Both the position numbers and the translations under genes were made by a program. The notes beneath the pieces are model-generated. The model had not been told where the DNA came from and searched no databases. It saw only the letters and a program-made list of their open reading frames with translations. From positions 1-5,215 of the forward strand of contig VBKY01000388.1 in the NCBI GenBank assembly GCA_005879255.1: a DNA stretch of 5,215 bases. The letters run 5' to 3'. This stretch comes from Deltaproteobacteria bacterium. Lineage in GTDB: Bacteria > Desulfobacterota_B > Binatia > UBA9968. Below, piece after piece: positions 1-4,701 of this stretch; positions within the stretch are counted from its first letter, which is position 1, and every line of letters starts with the position of its first letter.

Positions 1-495
1 AACGCGGGAAAGCTTGGGAATACTTTCCTTGAGTAACTCCAGTCGTTTGCCAGCCAACACCGATACAATGTTGGTGATTCCCGTGATGTTCCCACCGGGC
101 CGTGCGAGGCTGTCAATCAGCCCAACCGCAACAGGATCAGACACGTTCAAAAAAACGATGGGGATTGCTGTGGTAGCGCTCTTGGCGGCTAAGGCAACAG
201 GCGTCGAGGGGGTAAGGAGCACGTCAACTTTGAGACGGACCAACTCATCAGCCAGGGCCGGAAGCCGGTCGAGCTTGTCCTCCCCGTATCGAGGCTCGAT
301 AGATATGTTCTTGCCCTCAACATAGCCAAGTTTACGGAACTCTCGCAGGAATTGCTCGAACGCGGTGTTCGACGCAGCGGGACGGGCTCCGAGGTACCCA
401 ATCTTAGGCATTTTTGCCGGCTGCTGCGCCTCAACGGGAAAGCTAAGAGCCAAGAGCATAGTGCAAAGAGCAATACGAGTAACTCTGTTATTCAT
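1..495 (-). CDS. ABC transporter substrate-binding protein, gene F (3' part beyond window)
   Basis: The reading frame starts with ATG at 493-495 and is open to base 1, giving 165 residues; the C-terminal half lies outside the window. Residues 1-23 form a Sec signal peptide (basic N-region with Arg4 and Arg7, core ALCTMLLALSF, cleavage after VEA before QQP). The mature part shows the family order: K-M-P-K-I-G-Y-L strand (about 28-35), F-R-K-L-G-Y-V-E-G-K-N-I (53-64), L-V-R-L-K-V-D-V-L, A-I-P-I-V, DPVAVGLIDSLARPGGNITG, then AGKRLELLKESIPKLSRV at the edge. Known for the family: periplasmic receptor for an ABC importer; ligand unknown. It is the last visible gene of the array, 53 bp after gene E. 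The Shine-Dalgarno is weak (GAG about 11 bases upstream). An ATG at 507-509 opens a six-codon frame (M-R-K-I-L-stop) whose TGA overlaps this ATG. Confidence 0.93.
   Translation of the reverse strand, partial: MNNRVTRIALCTMLLALSFPVEAQQPAKMPKIGYLGARPAASNTAFEQFLREFRKLGYVEGKNISIEPRYGEDKLDRLPALADELVRLKVDVLLTPSTPVALAAKSATTAIPIVFLNVSDPVAVGLIDSLARPGGNITGITNIVSVLAGKRLELLKESIPKLSRV
446..473 (-). repeat. 7-bp tandem repeat inside signal-peptide coding region of gene F
   Basis: Four contiguous heptamers on the plus strand: AGAGCCA (446-452), AGAGCAT (453-459), AGTGCAA (460-466), AGAGCAA (467-473). On the coding strand these read as NTGCTCT-like units and encode the hydrophobic core. The gene frame gives ALCTMLLAL; another frame gives LLFALCSWLL, which resembles the signal core of the paralogues. 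So two frames of this stretch are hydrophobic. Confidence 0.8.
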
Positions 496-517
496 AGAAT
501 TTTTCTCATTGCTCTTA

Positions 518-543
518 CTCACGACTGACTTCTGACCGCTGAC
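518..543 (-). repeat. Spacer heptad repeat between genes E and F (4 units)
   Basis: The 53-bp spacer (496-548) holds the plus-strand core CTGAC at 525, 532 and 539, plus CTCAC at 518, spaced exactly 7 bp. On the coding strand this is GTCAGCG, GTCAGAA, GTCAGTC, GTGAGTA. The same period and core recur in the other spacers. No hairpin or T-run that would act as a terminator is seen here. Confidence 0.8.
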
Positions 544-548
544 AACTA

Positions 549-1535
549 TTATTTGATCACCCGATCAGCCCTCACCAGCACGTTCGGCGGAATCGTCAAA
601 CCGATCTGCTTCGCAGTCTTGAGGTTGATGACAAACTCGAACTTGGTCGGCTGTTCGACGGGTAGATCAGCGGGCTTGGCGCCCTTGAGGATTTTGTCCA
701 CGAAGACAGCGGCGCGCCTATACTGATCAGCATCGTTGGCTGAATAGGACATGAGCCCACCGGACTCTGCATACTGGCTTCCCTCGTACATCGAAGGCAT
801 GCGGTACTTTACAGCGAGGTCCGCAATCCGCTTCGGATAACGCACGATCAAGGAATTGTGAATAGTTATAAGCGCGGGTACACGCGCCTTGACCGCAGCT
901 TGAAATGCGCCCTCCAAATCGGGGTTGGGACCGCGTACTCCAAAGGATTGAATCTGAATCTTTAGCGCACGGGCCGTCGTCTCGTACTCCTTGAAACTGA
1001 TTTTCGGTCCCTCCCCGTTCGCATCCAAAAGAACCGCGACACGGGTCACATCTGGAATTGCGTCCTTAAGCAATTCGAGCCGTTTCCCGCTTAGGTCTCG
1101 GGTGAGCCTGGTGACTCCTGTGATATTTCCGCCCGGGCGAGCCAAGCTATCGATTAATCCTGTCGCGACCGGATCGCTAGGAATCACCATGACGATAGGA
1201 ATCGTTTTGGTCGACTCTTTGGCTGCTCGAATCGCCGTTGTAACGGGGGACACAAGAACATCAACTTTGAGTCGGACGAGTTCGGCGACGAGAGCAGGAA
1301 ACATATCCACTCCTCCTTCGGCGTAGCGATACTCAACGACGATGTTTTTTCCTTCGATGTAGCCGAGTTCTCGCAGAACTTGCCGGAAAGTCTCGATCCC
1401 ACCCGTGAGAGTCTTCGGATCGCCACCTCCCGATACGTATCCTATTCGTGGGATTTTCGTTGGCTGCTGCGCTTCCGCAGACAAGCAAAGTGCAAAGTGC
1501 AGGGCGGTAAGCGCGAAGAATATCTTTCTACTCAT
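549..1535 (-). CDS. ABC transporter substrate-binding protein, gene E
   Basis: This is a complete 328-residue protein of the ABC_sub_bind family, the usual length. The ATG start at 1535 gives a good Sec signal peptide: basic S-R-K, hydrophobic core to residue 18, cleavage after SAEA (22) before QQP. A weak purine-rich GAGAG lies upstream. Lobe 1 includes IPRIGYV (about 28-34), LRELGYIEGKNIVVEYRYAEG, TIPIVMV and DPVATGLIDSLARPGGNITG. The hinge has SGKRLELLKDAIPDVTRVAVL. Lobe 2 has VRGPNPDLEGAFQAA, a R-I-A-D-L-A-V-K helix and E-S-GGLMSYSAN. The invariant C-terminus runs VDKILKGAKPADLPVEQP to RADRVIK. It shares DAN-x-GP, FKEYE, ARAL-x-I and GGLMSYSAN...YRRAAV with gene C, so the two are sisters. 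Cysteine 17 is preceded by Leu, so this is not a lipobox. The expected role is a periplasmic solute receptor; the ligand is unknown. It starts 52 bp after gene D. Confidence 0.95.
   Translation of the reverse strand: MSRKIFFALTALHFALCLSAEAQQPTKIPRIGYVSGGGDPKTLTGGIETFRQVLRELGYIEGKNIVVEYRYAEGGVDMFPALVAELVRLKVDVLVSPVTTAIRAAKESTKTIPIVMVIPSDPVATGLIDSLARPGGNITGVTRLTRDLSGKRLELLKDAIPDVTRVAVLLDANGEGPKISFKEYETTARALKIQIQSFGVRGPNPDLEGAFQAAVKARVPALITIHNSLIVRYPKRIADLAVKYRMPSMYEGSQYAESGGLMSYSANDADQYRRAAVFVDKILKGAKPADLPVEQPTKFEFVINLKTAKQIGLTIPPNVLVRADRVIK
1485..1512 (-). repeat. 7-bp tandem repeat inside signal-peptide coding region of gene E
   Basis: Plus-strand units GCAAAGT (1485-1491), GCAAAGT (1492-1498), GCAGGGC (1499-1505) and a decayed GGTAAGC (1506-1512) sit in exact 7-bp register. 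They encode the TALHFALC part of the signal-peptide core. The unit resembles those in genes F and C (GCAA plus AG-rich flank) at the same gene position. Confidence 0.72.
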
Positions 1536-1556
1536 GAATTTTCTCTCTTCGTATTG

Positions 1557-1589
1557 CTGACCTTTGACTTCTGATCTCTGACCTCTGTC
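1557..1589 (-). repeat. Spacer heptad repeat between genes D and E (5 units)
   Basis: The 52-bp spacer (1536-1587) carries plus-strand cores CTGAC (1557), TTGAC (1564), CTGAT (1571), CTGAC (1578) and CTGTC (1585), all exactly 7 bp apart. The coding strand reads GACAGAG, GTCAGAG, ATCAGAA, GTCAAAG, GTCAGCA. The last plus-strand unit runs into the TGA stop codon of gene D, so the array abuts or includes the stop. Confidence 0.85.
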
Positions 1590-2625
1590 ATTTGATCACC
1601 TTGTCGGCCCGCGCCAGCACGTTGGGCGGAATTGTCACGCCGATCTGCTTGGCTGTTTTGAGGTTGATGACGAACTCGAACTTCGTCGGTTGCTCGACCG
1701 GTAAGTCGCCTGGCTTCGCGCCCTTCAAAATCTTATCCACGTAAGTGGCGGCGCGCCGAAACAAGTCATCATAGTTTGTCCCGTAGGCCATGAGTCCGCC
1801 GGAGTCGACAAAATCCCTGTGGTGGTAGATCGCTGGAAGGCGGTTGCTAGCCGCGAGCTCCAAGAGCCGTGTTCGGTATTGGAGAGCCCATACCGGGTTT
1901 GGTAGAGGGACGAGAGCGTCAGCGTGCTCCCTAGCTGCTGCTTGGAACGCCTTCTCCAAATCACTGACATTCCGAACCTCCAGTGGCTGCAGCAGGAGAT
2001 GCAAGCTGCTGGCCGCAGCCTCCGTCTCTTTCGTTAGGGAAACAGATACGCCCGGACCGAGGAGAAGGGCCACGCGCGAGACTTTCGGAAAGGTCTCCTT
2101 AAGCAGCTCGAGCCTCTTGCCGCTTAACTCATAGGTAAGGTCGGCCAGACCCGTAATGTTTCCACCCGGTCGCGCGAGGCTGGATACGAATCCGGTCGCG
2201 ACTGGCTCGGTACTGAGCGCCATGACAATAGGGGTTGTTTTAGTCGCTTCCTGGGCGGCCAGGATTGATTGGTTACCATGCGTAACGATCACGTCAACCT
2301 TTAGCCGGGTTAAGTCGGATGCAAGTTTTGGCAGTCGCTCTGGTTTGCCGTCGGAATACCGGTATTCGATGGTGATATTCTTTTCGTCTTCATAGCCAAG
2401 AACCTTCATCCCTTGCCGGAATGCCTCGATACGCGACAAAAGTTCGGGGGTTCGCGAGGCGTTGGCAAGCCAACCCAGTCGGGGAACTTTCTTCGGTTGC
2501 GCCGCGATCAGACCCGCAGGCAGAAGGGCAGTAGCGAGTAGGCAGATGACAATTCTTGTAATCGTTAATCTAGCTTCTGTTGTTTTGCTGCTAACTGTTG
2601 TTTTCTGCTCAATGCGTACGGTCAC
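1588..2625 (-). CDS. ABC transporter substrate-binding protein, gene D (N-terminally extended)
   Basis: The annotated frame starts at GTG 2623-2625, overlaps the TGA of gene C by four bases (GTGA) and gives 345 residues. AGGTG at 2631-2635, five bases before the GTG, could be its Shine-Dalgarno and would couple translation to gene C. The first 21 residues, rich in Thr, Ser and charged residues, have no match in the paralogues. The usual signal sequence begins at residue 22 (I-T-R-I-V-I-C-L-L-A-T-A-L-L), where the expected ATG is ATT (2560-2562). From there the length is 324, like its neighbours. Mature features: VPRLGWLA (47-54), LGYEDEKNITIEYRYSDG, TPIVMAL, DPVATGFVSSLARPGGNITG analogue, LSGKRLELLKETFPKVSRVA, LQPLEVR, FVDSGGLMAYGTN, FRRAATYVDKILKGAKPGD, and C-terminal RADKVIK. 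It shares the FRRAATYVDKI variant and LQP-x-EVR with gene B. The expected role is a periplasmic solute receptor; the ligand is unknown and the start uncertain. Confidence 0.9.
   Translation of the reverse strand: MTVRIEQKTTVSSKTTEARLTITRIVICLLATALLPAGLIAAQPKKVPRLGWLANASRTPELLSRIEAFRQGMKVLGYEDEKNITIEYRYSDGKPERLPKLASDLTRLKVDVIVTHGNQSILAAQEATKTTPIVMALSTEPVATGFVSSLARPGGNITGLADLTYELSGKRLELLKETFPKVSRVALLLGPGVSVSLTKETEAAASSLHLLLQPLEVRNVSDLEKAFQAAAREHADALVPLPNPVWALQYRTRLLELAASNRLPAIYHHRDFVDSGGLMAYGTNYDDLFRRAATYVDKILKGAKPGDLPVEQPTKFEFVINLKTAKQIGVTIPPNVLARADKVIK
2577..2612 (-). repeat. Imperfect 18-bp direct repeat in 5' extension of gene D
   Basis: The plus-strand decamer CTGTTGTTTT occurs at 2577-2586 and 2595-2604, each followed by a CTGC-containing tail (2587-2594, 2605-2612), giving two imperfect 18-bp units. 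The CTG cores at 2588 and 2595 are 7 bp apart, and the CTGTT core also occurs in the spacer between A and B. This suggests the stretch is a decayed intergenic spacer now lying in the reading frame of gene D. Confidence 0.6.
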
Positions 2626-3602
2626 TTGATCACCTTATCTGCCCGCGCTAATACATTCGGCGGGATCGTTAGGCCAATCTGCTTGGTTGTTTTAAGATTG
2701 ATCACGAATTCAAATTTCATGGGCTGCTCCACGGGAAGATCGGCAGCCTTTGCGCCTTTTAAGATTTTGTCCACGTAGACAGCAGCCCGCCGGTAACCCT
2801 CAGTTTGGTTGGCTGAATAGGACATAAGGCCACCAGCCTCTACGTAGTCGCTTGTCTCACACATCGATGGTAGTCGGTTTTTTATGGCGAGGTCCGCGAT
2901 GCGCTTTCGATAACGAGTAAGCACGAGAGTATTCATCGTTATCATTGCACTAATGTGACCGTTGGCGGCAGCTTGGAACGCGCCCTCCAAATCTGGGTTA
3001 GGACCCCGCACTTCTAGTGATTGAAGCGGTATCCTTAGTGCGCGTGCCCTGGCCTCATACTCCTTAAAAGCAATAGCCGGCCCTGGGCCAGCGTTCGCAT
3101 CCCAAAGGACGCCGACTCGCGAAACGCCTACAAGCGCCTCTTTAAGCAATTCCAGCCGTTTTCCGCTTAACTCTCGCACGAGCGTTGTCACACCCGTGAT
3201 GTTTCCACCGGGGTGCGACAAGCTATCGACTATACCGGTCGCGACCGGATCCTGCGTTGTCACCATGATAACGGGAATCGTCTTGCTGGCCTCCTTGGCG
3301 CTGCGGATTCCTACTAGAGTTGCAACGACCAGTACGTCGACTTTGAGTTGCACAAGTTCGGTCACCAGAGTTGGAATACGATCCACATTTCCCTCAACGT
3401 AGCGATACGCAATCAGGATATTTTTGTCCTCGATGTAACCGAGATCTCGCAACCCTTGCTGAAGCGCCCTAGCGCTAGTTCCCTCACGGCTTCCCGCGAG
3501 AAATCCAATCCGCGGGATTTTTTTCGGCTGCTGCCCCTGGGCTGAAAAGCCGAGAGCAAGGAGCAGGGAGCATAGAGCAAGGAGCAAGATTTTTTTAGTC
3601 AT
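2622..3602 (-). CDS. ABC transporter substrate-binding protein, gene C
   Basis: This is a complete 326-residue ABC_sub_bind protein. ATG at 3602 is followed at once by a classic signal peptide: T-K-K, core ILLLALCSLLLALGF, cleavage after AQG (23) before QQP. An AGGG lies about nine bases upstream, a weak to moderate Shine-Dalgarno. Order of motifs: IPRIGFLAG (29-37), LRDLGYIEDKNILIAYRYVEG (the usual Glu of IEYRY is Ala here), TIPVIMVT, DPVATGIVDSLSHPGGNITG, ELSGKRLELLKEALVGVSRVGVL, DANAGPGPAIAFKEYE, VRGPNPDLEGAFQAA, RKRIADLAIKNRLPSM, EAGGLMSYSAN, YRRAAVYVDKILKGAKAADLPVEQP, RADKVIK. It is the sister of gene E. Its TGA overlaps the GTG of gene D by four bases, and it follows gene B by 61 bp. 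It is predicted to bind a small solute in the periplasm and deliver it to an ABC permease not encoded here; the ligand is not deducible. Confidence 0.95.
   Translation of the reverse strand: MTKKILLLALCSLLLALGFSAQGQQPKKIPRIGFLAGSREGTSARALQQGLRDLGYIEDKNILIAYRYVEGNVDRIPTLVTELVQLKVDVLVVATLVGIRSAKEASKTIPVIMVTTQDPVATGIVDSLSHPGGNITGVTTLVRELSGKRLELLKEALVGVSRVGVLWDANAGPGPAIAFKEYEARARALRIPLQSLEVRGPNPDLEGAFQAAANGHISAMITMNTLVLTRYRKRIADLAIKNRLPSMCETSDYVEAGGLMSYSANQTEGYRRAAVYVDKILKGAKAADLPVEQPMKFEFVINLKTTKQIGLTIPPNVLARADKVIK
2631..2635 (-). promoter_or_regulatory. Possible ribosome-binding site for the GTG start of gene D
   Basis: The coding strand reads AGGTG, five bases before GTG at 2625 and inside the last codons of gene C. 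The same bases encode the conserved K-V-I-K ending found at every gene end in the array, so their presence is partly forced by the protein. This limits the support it gives to the GTG start. Confidence 0.35.
3554..3588 (-). repeat. 7-bp tandem repeat inside signal-peptide coding region of gene C (5 units)
   Basis: This is the cleanest coding heptad array: plus-strand GAGCAAG (3554), GAGCAGG (3561), GAGCATA (3568), GAGCAAG (3575) and GAGCAAG (3582), with no gaps. The coding strand is CTTGCTC-like and encodes two copies of a seven-residue period, LLLALCS then LLLALGF, as expected when a 7-bp unit is read through 21 bases. Confidence 0.88.
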
Positions 3603-3624
3603 AGAGATTTGCCCTAGGTTTATT

Positions 3625-3664
3625 CTGATGACTGACCTCTGATCTCTGACTTCTGACCACTGGT
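3625..3664 (-). repeat. Spacer heptad repeat between genes B and C (6 units)
   Basis: The 61-bp spacer (3603-3663) is mostly repeat. Plus-strand cores are CTGAT (3625), CTGAC (3632), CTGAT (3639), CTGAC (3646), CTGAC (3653) and CTGGT (3660), all 7 bp apart. The coding strand reads GTCAGAA, GTCAGAG, ATCAGAG, GTCAGTC, ATCAGAA. The first coding-strand unit abuts the TGA stop of gene B. This is the longest spacer array in the window. Confidence 0.88.
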
Positions 3665-4650
3665 CATTTGATCACCTTGTCCGCTCTCACCAGCACATTC
3701 GGTGGAATCGTGAGACCAATCTGCTTGGCGGCTTTCAGGTTGACGACAAACTCGAACTTTTTCGGCTGCTCGACGGGAAGATCGGCTGGCTTGGCTCCTT
3801 TAAGGATCTTGTCCACGTATGTGGCGGCACGTCTGAACATATCAAGGAAGTTCGGGCCATAGGACATGAGCCCACCTGTGTCTACCAACACCCTGTCTGG
3901 ATACATCGCTGGCAGCTTACTCTTAGCCGTGAAGTCCACGATCTGTGTTCCGTACGCATAGGTGATAACACTCCTTAGCACGATAAGGGCGCTGGCATGC
4001 TCTTTCTTAATAGCCAAGAATGCGGGCTCGAAATCATTGGGGCCGCGAACTTCCCGGGGTTGGAGTATGATCCGCAATCCCCCAGCCGCGACCTTCATCT
4101 CTCCCAGCAATCGTGCGTTGGCAGTGTTAGCCGGATCCCAGAGGACCGCCACACGGGTGACCTTAGGGAATGCTTCCTTGAGTAGCTCTAGCTGTTTTCC
4201 GCTTAACTCTGAGAGGTTGGACAACCCTGTGACGTTCCCACCTGGGTGCGCAAGGCTGGTGATCAGCCCTGTTCCTACTGGGTCGGTAACACTTGTCATG
4301 ACGATAGGGATTGTTGTGGTAGCATTCTTGGCTGCTTGGGTTGCTGTAGTGCCACTGGTAAAGATCGCGTCTACCTTGCGTTGCACCAGCTCGGCTGCAA
4401 GGTTCGGAAGCCGTTCATCCACTCCCTCGCCATAACGGTACTCGAGGGCGATGTTCTGTCCCTCAACGTAGCCAAGCTCGTGCAGCCCCTGCCGGAATGC
4501 CTCGACATTTCCTATTTCTCTCGTAGAGGAGAGAGAACCGCCTACTAGAAGACCTATCCGGGGGACTTTCTTCGCCTGCCGCGCCTCGACGGGATAGGGG
4601 AAACTCAGGCTTAAAGCAGCCAGTACGATGACGATGAGTTTCTTACTCAT
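3664..4650 (-). CDS. ABC transporter substrate-binding protein, gene B
   Basis: This is a complete 328-residue ABC_sub_bind protein. The ATG at 4650 is the best-supported start in the window, with AGGAG six bases upstream. The signal peptide has S-K-K, core LIVIVLAALSLSF and cleavage after PVEA (23) before RQ. Unlike genes C, E and F its core is not made of heptad DNA. Motifs in order: VPRIGLLVGG (29-38), LHELGYVEGQNIALEYRYGEG, VDAIFTSGTTATQAAK, TIPIVMTSVTDPVGTGLITS, AHPGGNVTGLSNLSELSGKQ, EAFPKVTRVAVLWDPANTAN, LQPREVRGPNDFEPAF, LVDTGGLMSYGPNFLDMFRR, AATYVDKILKGAKPADLPVEQ, C-terminal RADKVIK. The GNVTG, DPANTAN and LQP-x-EVR variants set it apart from C and E. It lies 51 bp after gene A and 61 bp before gene C. 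Role: periplasmic solute receptor, ligand unknown. Confidence 0.95.
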   Translation of the reverse strand: MSKKLIVIVLAALSLSFPYPVEARQAKKVPRIGLLVGGSLSSTREIGNVEAFRQGLHELGYVEGQNIALEYRYGEGVDERLPNLAAELVQRKVDAIFTSGTTATQAAKNATTTIPIVMTSVTDPVGTGLITSLAHPGGNVTGLSNLSELSGKQLELLKEAFPKVTRVAVLWDPANTANARLLGEMKVAAGGLRIILQPREVRGPNDFEPAFLAIKKEHASALIVLRSVITYAYGTQIVDFTAKSKLPAMYPDRVLVDTGGLMSYGPNFLDMFRRAATYVDKILKGAKPADLPVEQPKKFEFVVNLKAAKQIGLTIPPNVLVRADKVIK

Positions 4651-4656
4651 GTCCTT

Positions 4657-4661
4657 CTCCT
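4657..4661 (-). promoter_or_regulatory. Ribosome-binding site of gene B
   Basis: The coding strand reads AGGAG, six bases before the ATG of gene B. It is the strongest Shine-Dalgarno in the array and fixes this start. It overlaps the first plus-strand heptad unit of the spacer, so the site seems to have been made from or inserted into the repeat. Confidence 0.75.
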
Positions 4662-4699
4662 GATTACTGTTGCCTGATGTCTGATACCTGTTGCCTTCT
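4660..4699 (-). repeat. Spacer heptad repeat between genes A and B (5-6 units, variant)
   Basis: The 51-bp spacer (4651-4701) has plus-strand cores CTGAT (4660), CTGTT (4667), CTGAT (4674), CTGAT (4681), CTGTT (4688) and a degenerate CTTCT (4695), all in 7-bp register. The flanks differ from the other spacers (GCAACAG and ATCAG units on the coding strand), so the period is kept while the unit sequence has drifted. Confidence 0.75.
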
Positions 4700-4701
4700 T
4701 G

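Noticed and set aside
1485..1490. Cysteines in the signal cores (genes C, D, E, F) as lipoprotein sites.
   Set aside because: The residue before Cys is Leu or Ile, or lies too early in the core, unlike a lipobox with Gly/Ala/Ser at -1. Clear AxA-like cleavage sites before QQP are present instead.
3655..3665. Odd palindrome GACCACTGGTC over the stop of gene B, as terminator or operator.
   Set aside because: The arms are five bases with a one-base centre and no T-run, so no hairpin terminator is expected. It arises where the heptads meet the stop codon.
3962..4435. 157-codon open frame on the plus strand, antisense to gene B, with similar antisense frames at 14-325, 991-1326 and 3196-3402.
   Set aside because: They lie opposite the same conserved part of each paralogue and resemble each other only because the sense proteins do. 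They have no signal, domain or ribosome-binding evidence.
518..4699. Spacer repeats read as a CRISPR array.
   Set aside because: Units are 7 bp, contiguous and degenerate, with no 25-40 bp identical repeats and no unique spacers. No cas gene is present.
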